NCBI GenBank assembly: GCA_000416275.1
Contig: ASZJ01000081.1
Coordinates: forward strand, 1-49,157
From: Osedax symbiont Rs1
GTDB taxonomy: Bacteria > Pseudomonadota > Gammaproteobacteria > Pseudomonadales > Balneatricaceae
DNA: 49,157 nucleotides
Direction of reading: 5' to 3'
Shown: piece after piece, positions 18,610-26,089 of the stretch
Layout: each line of letters opens with the position of its first letter
Position numbering within the stretch: position 1 is the stretch's first letter
Made by a program: the position numbers and the translations under genes
Notes under the pieces: model-generated
The model's input: only the letters and a program-made list of their open reading frames with translations
Databases searched by the model: none
What the model was told of the DNA's origin: nothing

Positions 18610-19638
18610 TCAGATCGCCAATAGTGTTTTGTTGGGTCTTCCAGGTATTTCTCGAGCCAGCTTAGGCACTAAATAACCGGGTAAATGTGCTTGAAGCTCA
18701 CCGATTAATTGCTGAGCTTGTCGATCGCTTACATCAAAATGAGCGGCGCCTTGCACGGGGTCTAATACAAATAAATAGTAAGGTAGAGCTCCCGCTTTAA
18801 AGGAGGCGATGTGCAGGTCTTTTTGCGCCTTTAGCGTATCATTGATTCCTTTTAGCAGCACTGCCTGGTTTAAAACTGTCACTTTTGCTGCCAGTAAACT
18901 ATTTAAAGCGCTCGTGACGTGCGCATCGAATTCATTGGCGTGATTGGCATGGATCACTAAAATGCTCTGTAATCTGCTGTTTTGCAAGATGCTGCAGAGT
19001 TGTTCGGTGATGCGCTGTGGAATTACAACCGGCAGTCTAGTGTGGATTCGAAGTCGCTGTAGGTGACTGATCTTATCCAAATCATTGACAAATTTAGCAA
19101 TTCTTTTATCCGGGGTCGCCAGTGGATCACCACCGGAAAAGATAACTTCTTCGATGCTAGGGTCCGCTTGAATATAGTCTAAAATTTTCTGCCATTGGCT
19201 CGAGCCTATATTGTTATCCGCATAGGGAAAATGGCGACGAAAGCAGTACCGGCAATTAATTGCACAGGCGCCACTAAGCGTTAATAGCACTCGATTTTTA
19301 TACTTGTGAATTAAGCCAGTCAGTGCTTTTGCGCTAGCTTCTTGCAGTGGATCAGTGCTAAAGCCTGGAAAATACTCAAGCTCTGCCGAGGTCGGCAGCA
19401 CTTGCAATAGCAGCGGATCATTGGCATCCCCCTTGCGCATTCGGTTGGCGTAAGGCAAGGGCACTTTTAGCTGGAAATCCTGGCTGGCGGCGCTACTAAA
19501 CGCTAGCTGACTGGCATCTAATTCTAAGTATTCACTTAAGCTATCTATATCTTTTATGCAGTGACTCAGCTGATATTGCCAGCTTGCTAGATCCTGTTCT
19601 GTCGGCTTTTCATGATTGTCTTTTGCGATAATTTTCAA
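18610..19638 (-). CDS. epmB: EF-P beta-lysylation protein EpmB (radical SAM aminomutase)
   Basis: EpmB converts alpha-lysine to (R)-beta-lysine for attachment to elongation factor P. It has 342 residues. The radical SAM motif is CAINCRYCFRRHFPY, followed by EVIFSGGDPLATPD. The protein is of the short KamA type without the extra C-terminal domain of clostridial lysine aminomutases. The start is TTG at 19638. The next in-frame Met is well inside the conserved region, and the N-terminus resembles E. coli EpmB in length. It is divergent from efp, and epmA lies right behind efp, so the lysylation route is complete up to the optional EpmC hydroxylase. Confidence 0.94.
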   Translation of the reverse strand: MKIIAKDNHEKPTEQDLASWQYQLSHCIKDIDSLSEYLELDASQLAFSSAASQDFQLKVPLPYANRMRKGDANDPLLLQVLPTSAELEYFPGFSTDPLQEASAKALTGLIHKYKNRVLLTLSGACAINCRYCFRRHFPYADNNIGSSQWQKILDYIQADPSIEEVIFSGGDPLATPDKRIAKFVNDLDKISHLQRLRIHTRLPVVIPQRITEQLCSILQNSRLQSILVIHANHANEFDAHVTSALNSLLAAKVTVLNQAVLLKGINDTLKAQKDLHIASFKAGALPYYLFVLDPVQGAAHFDVSDRQAQQLIGELQAHLPGYLVPKLAREIPGRPNKTLLAI

Positions 19639-19962
19639 TAGGGCGACCCGTCATAGTAATCAGAGGTTTGTTAAATGTGGTGTGGTTAGGCGGCATAAGT
19701 TACGTGGTAAATTAGTTGCTGCAGATACTGCGACTCGTTGTGCATGCTTAATTTTCGATAGATTGTATCAAACCAATGTTTTTAATGGCTGTAAAGCTGC
19801 CAAAATTAGCGGGGTGTCACTAAACGCGATTAATTTTTCTGGCATTGTGCTTTTAAGTGGAATAGCTGTCAAATTTTACGCATATACGTAAAAACAATTT
19901 TTAATTTGTAGTAGAATGCCAGTCAATATTATTCCATCCCATTTTTGAAGTAGAGAACCCCA
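19639..19962. other. 324-bp divergent epmB/efp promoter region
   Basis: No gene is seen. A perfect dyad TTTTACG-CATATA-CGTAAAA (19874-19893) lies about 70 bp before the efp start. A TAGAAT (19912-19917) after it could be the -10 element of efp, which would put the dyad over the -35 region. Both promoters of this divergent pair should lie here. Confidence 0.45.
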
Positions 19963-20523
19963 ATGTCATATTCAGCGAATCAGCTTAAAAACGGTTTAAA
20001 AGTCATCATCGACGGTGATCCTTGTGCAATGCAACAAGTTGAATTCGTCAAGCCAGGAAAGGGACAAGCATTCACTCGCGTGAAAATGCGTAACTTATTA
20101 ACTGGCAGAGTATGGGAGCGTACTTTTAAATCGAATGAATCACTGGAAGCGGCTGATGTTGTGGAGCGTGATATGGAATACTTGTACACAGATGGTGAAA
20201 TGTTCCACTTTATGGTGCCGGTGACTTTCGAGCAGTATGCGGTTGAGCTATCGGCAGTTGGTGACAGCGTCAAGTGGCTGAAAGATAACACCCAATGTAT
20301 TATTACTTTGTGGAACGACCGGGCAATAGTTGTCACACCGCCAAATTTTGTTGAGCTTGAAGTGGCAGAGACCGATCCAGGTCTTAAAGGTGATACTGCG
20401 CAAGGTGGTTCAAAGCCTGCGACGTTAAGCACTGGCGCTGTGGTACGTGTACCGTTATTTATTGAGCAGGGCGAAATTCTGAAAATTGATACTCGCACCG
20501 GCGATTATGTTAGCCGTGCTTAA
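19963..20523 (+). CDS. efp: Elongation factor P
   Basis: EF-P relieves ribosome stalling at polyproline stretches. It has 186 residues with three beta-barrel domains. The modified Lys lies in the loop [18 protein letters not shown] (residue about 34), the beta-lysylation type as opposed to the arginine type. The presence of epmB and epmA next to it agrees. The C-terminal end, [19 protein letters not shown], is typical. A strong terminator follows 30 bp after the stop, before epmA. Confidence 0.97.
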   Translation: MSYSANQLKNGLKVIIDGDPCAMQQVEFVKPGKGQAFTRVKMRNLLTGRVWERTFKSNESLEAADVVERDMEYLYTDGEMFHFMVPVTFEQYAVELSAVGDSVKWLKDNTQCIITLWNDRAIVVTPPNFVELEVAETDPGLKGDTAQGGSKPATLSTGAVVRVPLFIEQGEILKIDTRTGDYVSRA

Positions 20524-20547
20524 GTTTCACTGAACACTATATGATAC

Positions 20548-20579
20548 TTAAAAAGGTCTTTTATTAAAGGCCTTTTTTG
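20548..20579 (+). terminator. Rho-independent terminator after efp
   Basis: The stem AAAAGGTCTTT-TATT-AAAGGCCTTTT (one T-G wobble) runs into a T run. It is placed between efp and epmA, so epmA would depend on readthrough or its own promoter. Confidence 0.82.
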
Positions 20580-20611
20580 TTGCTTTTTTTTATGATTTTT
20601 TAGGAGTGCTT

Positions 20612-21577
20612 GTGCAGGATAATCAATGGCAGCCCTCTGCCAGTATAGAAACTCTTAAGCTGCGAGCCGCAGTATTTGCCAAGATTAGGCAGTTTTTTGC
20701 CGAGCGAGCGGTGCTAGAAGTTGACGTGCCAGTGCTCTCGAAAAAAGCGGTTAGCGATCCTTTTATCGATGCCATGGATGTCAGCTATCGGCACTATCCT
20801 GAAGATGTTTCGCAACAGTATTATTTACAGAGTTCACCTGAGTATGCAATGAAGCGCTTGCTGGCAGCAGGTAGCGGTTGTATCTACCAAATGGGTAAAG
20901 TATTTCGCAACGGCGAAGCTGGGCGCAGGCACAATCCTGAATTTACTATGTTGGAGTGGTATCGGGTCGCTTTTGACGAGCGAGGGTTGATGGACGAGGT
21001 GGCTGCGCTAATCTCGGCGGTCACCGATATAAAGACCTTTCGAAGAATTTCTTATCAACAGGCGTTTAAAGACTATTTAGCGGTGGATATCAACGGTGCT
21101 AGCGATCGAGAACTGGCGGAAATTATGCGTCGCCAGGTTGAAGTGAGCGGTGATTACGACCGCGATGGTTGGTTAAACTTGTTGATGTCACACTGCATAG
21201 AGCCGCAGTTACAAGGTGCGGTATTTATCTATAACTACCCGGCTAGCCAAGCGGCGCTGGCGCGAGTTAAAGAAGACCGCCACGGCAATGCGGTAGCTGC
21301 TAGATTTGAGTTGTTTATCGACGGTGTAGAATTGGCCAATGGCTATCATGAATTAACTGATAGTAGAGAGCAGCAGCGGCGCTTTGAAAAAGATCAAAGC
21401 CAAAGAAAGGCACTCAACTTCCCGGTGCGACCGCTTGAAACTAGGTTGGTCAGTGCGCTAGAGCATGGTCTGCCAGACTGTGCTGGGGTAGCTTTAGGAG
21501 TTGATCGTCTCTTGATGTTGGCGTTAACTAAGAGCAGCATTAGTGAAGTGCTGCCCTTTGATTTTGCTCGGGCTTAA
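20612..21577 (+). CDS. epmA: EF-P--(R)-beta-lysine ligase EpmA
   Basis: EpmA is a class II lysyl-tRNA synthetase paralogue without an anticodon-binding domain; it ligates beta-lysine to EF-P. It has 321 residues, close to E. coli GenX (325). Class II motif 2 is MGKVFRNGEAGRRHNPEFTMLEW (split: MGKVFRNGEAGRR, HNPEFTMLEW) and motif 3 is GVALGVDRLLML. The GTG at 20612 is preferred to the GTG at 20606 because TAGGAG (20601-20606) is then 5 nt upstream. The end overlaps the stop of the convergent PatB gene by 4 nt. Confidence 0.95.
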   Translation: MQDNQWQPSASIETLKLRAAVFAKIRQFFAERAVLEVDVPVLSKKAVSDPFIDAMDVSYRHYPEDVSQQYYLQSSPEYAMKRLLAAGSGCIYQMGKVFRNGEAGRRHNPEFTMLEWYRVAFDERGLMDEVAALISAVTDIKTFRRISYQQAFKDYLAVDINGASDRELAEIMRRQVEVSGDYDRDGWLNLLMSHCIEPQLQGAVFIYNYPASQAALARVKEDRHGNAVAARFELFIDGVELANGYHELTDSREQQRRFEKDQSQRKALNFPVRPLETRLVSALEHGLPDCAGVALGVDRLLMLALTKSSISEVLPFDFARA

Positions 21578-22722
21578 GCTCTGCTGGTAAGTGCGTTGCG
21601 GATCCGCTTGACCGCTTCTACTAACTGCGCTTTAGAGCAGCCAAAGTTTAGCCTGACGAAATTATGATCGCCAAAATCGCTCCCCGGCGATAGTCCGACA
21701 CCTGCCTCTTCAAAAAACTTCGCCGGATTTTCTAGATTAGCTGCAGATACATCAATCCAAGCTAGGTAAGTAGCCTGATGAGCAAGCATGCTCAACCCTG
21801 GAATGCTGTTAATCTCGGTGATTAGATAATCGTGATTATTTCGCAGGTAATCAAGTTTTTTACTTAGCCAGTCAGCGCACTGGCTATAGGCGGCAATAGT
21901 GGCGGTGTAACCCAATAAATTAGCATCGGGTACTATGCCCTGTTTAGTTTTATTAAATTGCTGTCGTATTTTAGGATTGGGGATAATGGCGAATGCACAG
22001 CCTAAGCCGGCGATGTTGAAGGTTTTGCTAGCGGCCATCAAGGTGATGCTGCGCTGCTCTACTTCTGGGCTTATCGTGGCGATAGGTATATGTGTGGCGT
22101 GCTTATCTAACAGCAAATCGCAGTGTATTTCATCTGAGCAAATAGTCAGCTCATGTTCAACCACAATAGCGGCTAAGCGGCTCAATTCATCCTTAGTGTA
22201 GACTGTGCCAGCGGGGTTGTGTGGGTTGCAAAAGAGTAGCAGCTCGGCCTCTTGGCTAAGCTGTTGTTCAAGTAGATCAAAATCCATCACCCAGCGCTGT
22301 CGCTCAAGTTTCATGGCAATTTGGCAAGTGTCTAACTGTGCTTGCAGTGGGGCATTTTTAAACGGTGGGTAAATTGGATTGGGGGTGATGACCGGCGCTT
22401 GGTTGCCAGCATACTGTTTAGAGACAATATTTAAAGCCGAAACTAGTCCCGGTAGCCACACTATCCACTGTTGATCAACTTTCCAGTTATATAAACGCTG
22501 CAACCGTTCAATGATGATCGCATTGAGCTCGTCTGGGGTGTGGGTATAACCAAATATGCCGTGCTCAATGCGCTCTTTTAGCGCGTCGCTGATGGCAGCC
22601 GGTGCTTTAAAGTCAGTATCTGCCACCCACATCGGCAACACGTTTTTATCAGTATATTTATCCCACTTGGTGCTCGCGGTATCTTGTCTATCTATCTGCT
22701 GATCAAAATTTATCTTAGGCAC
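21574..22722 (-). CDS. PatB/MalY-type PLP-dependent C-S lyase
   Basis: A fold-type I aminotransferase-like enzyme that probably cleaves cystathionine or other cysteine conjugates by beta-elimination. It has 382 residues. Family signatures are LPMWVADTDFKAP, the Tyr in HGIFGYTHTPDE, CNPHNPAGTVYTKDEL, SDEIHCDLLL and the PLP-binding Lys in LMAASKTFNIAGL. GVGLSPGSDFG and FVRLNFGCSK near the end are typical of PatB. It is convergent with epmA (4-nt overlap) and appears monocistronic. The exact substrate cannot be read from the sequence. Confidence 0.9.
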   Translation of the reverse strand: MPKINFDQQIDRQDTASTKWDKYTDKNVLPMWVADTDFKAPAAISDALKERIEHGIFGYTHTPDELNAIIIERLQRLYNWKVDQQWIVWLPGLVSALNIVSKQYAGNQAPVITPNPIYPPFKNAPLQAQLDTCQIAMKLERQRWVMDFDLLEQQLSQEAELLLFCNPHNPAGTVYTKDELSRLAAIVVEHELTICSDEIHCDLLLDKHATHIPIATISPEVEQRSITLMAASKTFNIAGLGCAFAIIPNPKIRQQFNKTKQGIVPDANLLGYTATIAAYSQCADWLSKKLDYLRNNHDYLITEINSIPGLSMLAHQATYLAWIDVSAANLENPAKFFEEAGVGLSPGSDFGDHNFVRLNFGCSKAQLVEAVKRIRNALTSRA

Positions 22723-23030
22723 GTTTCGGCTATCCTATTAAAGGGAGAGGTAACTGACGAGCTGCGCTATTAAGTTGTACTAACAGACTTAATTCGCCAA
22801 TCGCTGGTGGTTGAATTGACAGTGATTAGCTGCAGTAAATCAAGCAAGCTGACGTTATCAATTATTTATTGTGCAGCAGATTTTACTCTGAATACTAGGC
22901 AAATTGCTATCGTCTATCGCTGCGTAATGACAGTTATTTTTACAAATTAAATAACATAAAAAGTGTTATTAACAGTAGAGTTAGTTAAACTTTGCAATCA
23001 CATTCTCTACTCATTTTTCGGGTTCTAGGC
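22723..23030. other. 308-bp divergent region between the PatB gene and holD
   Basis: No gene is supported. A dyad AATAACA-N7-TGTTATT (22950-22956 with 22964-22970) lies about 60-80 bp before the holD start and could be an operator, or chance in an AT-rich region. Confidence 0.35.
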
Positions 23031-23993
23031 ATGCATGCACAGCATTTAAGACATCAATATTTAGCGGCATTGGGGATTGGTAGCTGGTTGCCAAGAGGGG
23101 TGCTGCCCGGTGCCGCGAAGTCTGAGTCGTGGGTGGCAGAGTTTGTCTACAATGCCGATGAAGCAGTTAATAGCGCGCAGCCGACCCAGCATTTTGAAAA
23201 AGTTAAGCACTCGGCTGAAAATAGTCATATTCCGCCCGTCAGTAATGCTGTCGGGCAAGCTAAAAGTTTGTCGGCGTCGCTGCAAAGCCCAGCTGTCAAG
23301 GTAGATGAAATCAGCCAAAAAGCGGCAAATATGGCCCATGAAGTGGTTACTCACTTACCGGCAGTGGTTGATCCTGAGCTGAATCAGCCGCCGGTTGAGC
23401 GCGAAGCAATACCGTCTACGATCCAGACTAAGGCTGCCGCTGCAGACGTTGCGGCGCCGATTACCGAGATGCCAAGGCACGCAGCTCTGCTAAATCGCAG
23501 TGGCAAGCCAGCTCCGGTGATGCGCTTAATGTTTTGGCAATTCCCTGATTTATTGGTAATAGACTCGCTGCCAACCCACACTAGAGGCACTTTAACTTCG
23601 CAGAAGTATGAGCAATTACTGTCAAATATGATCAAGGCGATGCAGCTGGACTGCCAGCGGTTGGATAGCAGTACTCAGCCCTACGTGTTAAATTGGCCGA
23701 CCTTAGCGGGGGTTAGTATTGATCAAGGATGGGATCAAGCGGTATCCGCTGTGCAACACAAGCTGAGCAAACTGTTGCATGTGCACACGCCAAAAATTGT
23801 GCTGATGCTCGGAGAGCCTGCCGCGCAAATGGTGATGAATGTCGAAGAGGATTTTGCTGCAATGCGCGGTATGGTTTTTTCGCTGCGTTCCGATATTCAG
23901 GCAATTGCCAGTCACAGCTTAACTGAAATGCTAAATATACCCGGCTGTAAACGTGATGTTTGGCAAGATTTGCAAAAAGTGTTAGCCCTTTAA
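23031..23993 (+). CDS. holD: Enlarged HolD-like protein (DNA polymerase III psi subunit)
   Basis: Psi joins the clamp loader of the replicase to chi and SSB. The N-terminus LRHQYLAALGIGSWLPRGVLPGA (split: LRHQYLAALGIGSW, LPRGVLPGA) follows the E. coli HolD pattern LGIxxWxxR. The segment FPDLLVIDSLP...LLSNMIKAMQLD resembles the HolD core. The gene lies directly before rimI, the conserved holD position. At 320 residues it is more than twice E. coli HolD (137). Residues about 45-165 are a low-complexity, Ala/Pro/Val-rich linker. The C-terminus (IVLMLGEPAAQ, HSLTEMLNIPGCKRDVWQDL) looks like the end of a family-4 uracil-DNA glycosylase, without catalytic motifs that I can see. A TTG at 22992 would add 13 residues; the ATG at 23031 is preferred. 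Confidence 0.72.
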   Translation: MHAQHLRHQYLAALGIGSWLPRGVLPGAAKSESWVAEFVYNADEAVNSAQPTQHFEKVKHSAENSHIPPVSNAVGQAKSLSASLQSPAVKVDEISQKAANMAHEVVTHLPAVVDPELNQPPVEREAIPSTIQTKAAAADVAAPITEMPRHAALLNRSGKPAPVMRLMFWQFPDLLVIDSLPTHTRGTLTSQKYEQLLSNMIKAMQLDCQRLDSSTQPYVLNWPTLAGVSIDQGWDQAVSAVQHKLSKLLHVHTPKIVLMLGEPAAQMVMNVEEDFAAMRGMVFSLRSDIQAIASHSLTEMLNIPGCKRDVWQDLQKVLAL

Positions 23994-24004
23994 AGGCTGC
24001 TTGT

Positions 24005-24475
24005 ATGAGTCTTCTTATTCTAGAAAGCTCCCCAGAGCCAAGCTGGAGCCTGCAGTTAGTTGAATTACAGGGGCAGTGTTTTCACCCGCCATGGACAAAA
24101 CAACAAATAGATCAACAGCTGGCCGGCAAGCGCGGATTTAATTTTGCCTGGCAAATAGATGATCAATTGGTCGGCTATGTCTTTTATCAGCTACTGTTTG
24201 AGCAAGCTGAGATAATTCAAATTGCGATCCAACCAAAGTTTCAAAAACAGGGCTTAGCCGCTCAGTTGATCAGCCAGTCTTGCGACTATTTACAGCAGCG
24301 GGAAATCGAAAAAGTATTGCTGGAAGTCCGCGAGTCCAACCGGGCTGCGATCGCTCTATATACTAAGCTGGGTTTTGTGGTTGATGGCATACGCAGTAAT
24401 TACTACCCAGCAAACGGGCAATCTAAAACCCGAGAACACGCCAAACTGTATTCGCTAGTGCTAGCTCCGCTGTGA
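24005..24475 (+). CDS. rimI: Ribosomal-protein-S18-alanine N-acetyltransferase
   Basis: RimI acetylates the N-terminal alanine of ribosomal protein S18. It has 156 residues of GNAT fold. The acetyl-CoA loop is QPKFQKQGLAAQLI, and the C-terminal signature is LLEVRESNRAAIALYTKLGF followed by RSNYYP. The ATG at 24005 is chosen because it gives the normal length; an in-frame upstream start at 23960 would overlap holD. The stop overlaps the GTG of the next gene by 4 nt, so the two were probably translationally coupled. Confidence 0.93.
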   Translation: MSLLILESSPEPSWSLQLVELQGQCFHPPWTKQQIDQQLAGKRGFNFAWQIDDQLVGYVFYQLLFEQAEIIQIAIQPKFQKQGLAAQLISQSCDYLQQREIEKVLLEVRESNRAAIALYTKLGFVVDGIRSNYYPANGQSKTREHAKLYSLVLAPL

Positions 24476-25357
24476 TTAGTCTCAATGTAGAAGTGCTGAA
24501 TGGACTCAGTTTCTACGTCTTTAATATATTGTTCGCGCTGGCTTTCGGCTATACATTTTATCGCTCCCCCTGGGGAAGGTTGGCGGCCAACACAAGGTTG
24601 CAGCACTTGTGTTTTGGTGCAACTGTGGCATTAATGATAATTTGGAGCATCAGGGCAGATATTGCTGAGGGAGTCAGCATTCACTTTTTAGGCATGACTG
24701 CTTTAACTTTAACCTGAATCCGTGACTTCAAAGTGAATACAGAGTGTAAGATATTGGTTTTACGGTGGAATTGAAAAATCTTAGCTGCAAGCTCATATGC
24801 GTCCTGCATTTGCTAAATAAATGCATCCGTGCATAAAACCCGCAGGTTCAGCGGGAATTTTTCTAACCGCTGTAGAATCAAGAGCTTGCGCTATGTGGTG
24901 CAGTGAAGTCACTGATTCAGGTTTAATATTAGGTTGGGACCTGGCGATAGTTTGCGCCAGTGTGGCGCTTGCTTTACTCGTTGTATTAGGTGCTGGCGAC
25001 TGGACTAATTTTTCAGCTAACGCCGTTATCACTATACTGCTACCAGTGTTCGTTACTCACACTGTGCTGCGTATCGTCACTGAAAAACTGGCAAAAAACT
25101 TCTTTATTTATCTGTTTGTCTGCGGTTTTTTTTGCGCGGGTTTAACTGCGGTGTTAATCGGTGTCTCGGTCTCTGCCACTTTGTGGCTGAACGATATTTT
25201 TCCGTGGCTAAAAATACAGCAAGATATCATGACCATCATTGTGTTAACTATTTTTCCAGAAGGGTTGCTGAATGGTATATTACTAACTGCAATTATGGTC
25301 TTCCATCCGGATTGGATTCGCAGTTTTGATGCTAAATCTTATATAGATGATCAATAA
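24472..25357 (+). pseudogene. CbiM-like ECF transporter permease, broken by a MITE
   Basis: The intact protein would have been a 223-residue inner-membrane permease of the CbiM-like family found after rimI in Pseudomonas-type genomes. The 5' part (GTG at 24472, 80 codons) has MISLNVEVLNGLSF, RLQHLCFGATVALMIIWSIRA (split at ATV) and IHFLGMTALTL, and then hits a TGA stop inside the MITE. The 3' part continues ILGWDLAIVC, NFFIYLFVCGFF and FPEGLLNG, ending HPDWIRSFD. Deleting the 209-bp element and one 5-bp target copy (24713-24926) restores GCT-TTA-ACT-TTA-ATA-TTA-GGT-TGG in frame. The net insertion of 214 bp shifts the frame. An ATG inside the element (24821) leaves a 3' fragment that could still be translated, but without the first helices. 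Confidence 0.88.
24713..24921. mobile_element. 209-bp MITE, full copy, with 5-bp target duplication
   Basis: The ends are CCTGAATCCGTGACTTCA (24713-24730) and TGAAGTCACTGATTCAGG (24904-24921), an 18-bp terminal inverted repeat with one mismatch. The flanks are TTTAA (24708-24712) and TTTAA (24922-24926), a 5-bp target duplication. No transposase is encoded, so it must be moved by an enzyme supplied in trans. The interior has a short hairpin (CCCGC...GCGGG). A CC-initial inverted repeat with a 4-5-bp duplication would suit the IS1380 family, but that assignment is only a guess. It has inactivated the CbiM-like gene. Confidence 0.9.
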
Positions 25358-25474
25358 GTGACTATTTAAACAGACATATCTGCTGTAGTATTTGCGACCA
25401 ATATCTTAAATTTTTTAAAAAAGAGTTAAGTTGATGGTTGATATTTTTGTAGGTGTAGCTGTAGGTATAGGTAG

Positions 25475-26089
25475 ATGAAATTACTCTTGGCTGATGATCA
25501 TGGTTTATTTCGCGATAGTATGGGGCTCTGGCTACAGCAGTTAAGCGACAAAGTTGAAATTGAATTCGCTATTGATTTACCCAGCACTAAAGCTGCGCTC
25601 GAACAGAGTAACTTCGATTTAATTATTTTAGATTTATATATGCCACAGATGCAAGGTGTCAGCAGTATTCAGGAGCTTTGTCAAAATTTAGCAACACCGG
25701 TGGTTATCGTATCAGCTGAAGAGAATCCGCAAGTAATGCACCGCTGTATCGATGCAGGCGCTAAAGGGTACGTGCCTAAGTCCTCAGATGGGATGAGTAT
25801 TTTAAGTGCGCTTAAAGCAGTCATCGCAGGCGGAATTTATCTGCCTAGCTGCGCCGCGCTAAATACCGAGCCGCTATCAGTTGAGTTAAAGCTTAATGAT
25901 CAACAAATAAAAATCCTCAGTTTAATTTCTATTGGTAAAAGTAACAAAGAAATCGCGGCTAAATTGTTTCTATCTGAAGGCACAATCAAGCAGTATGTGA
26001 CCAAGTTATTAAGAGTGTTAAAGGTTGATAACCGAGTGCAAGCTAGCGTCAAGGCGAGGGAGCTACTCGCTATAAAACCACTCAGCTAG
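25475..26089 (+). CDS. NarL/FixJ-type response regulator
   Basis: A two-component DNA-binding regulator of 204 residues. The receiver domain (1-120) has the acidic pair D7 D8 in LLLADDHGLF, phospho-acceptor D53 in LIILDLYMPQM, and K102 in GYVPKSS. The C-terminal LuxR-type helix-turn-helix (about 140-200) has ISIGKSNKEIAAKLFLSEGTIKQYVTKLL (split at AAKLF). TAGGTAG just before the ATG serves as ribosome-binding site within a TGTAGGT-like repeat. The gene is tail to tail with a hybrid histidine kinase and overlaps it by 8 nt, so the two are probably cognate. Confidence 0.92.
   Translation: MKLLLADDHGLFRDSMGLWLQQLSDKVEIEFAIDLPSTKAALEQSNFDLIILDLYMPQMQGVSSIQELCQNLATPVVIVSAEENPQVMHRCIDAGAKGYVPKSSDGMSILSALKAVIAGGIYLPSCAALNTEPLSVELKLNDQQIKILSLISIGKSNKEIAAKLFLSEGTIKQYVTKLLRVLKVDNRVQASVKARELLAIKPLS

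Noticed and set aside
24821-25357. An independent gene starting with ATG at 24821 inside the MITE.
   Set aside because: Its first ~34 codons are MITE sequence, and the rest is the 3' half of the interrupted permease gene.
25440-25474. A TGTAGGT-like short repeat before the response regulator gene as a regulatory repeat.
   Set aside because: It is only three irregular units and overlaps the ribosome-binding site; chance cannot be excluded.
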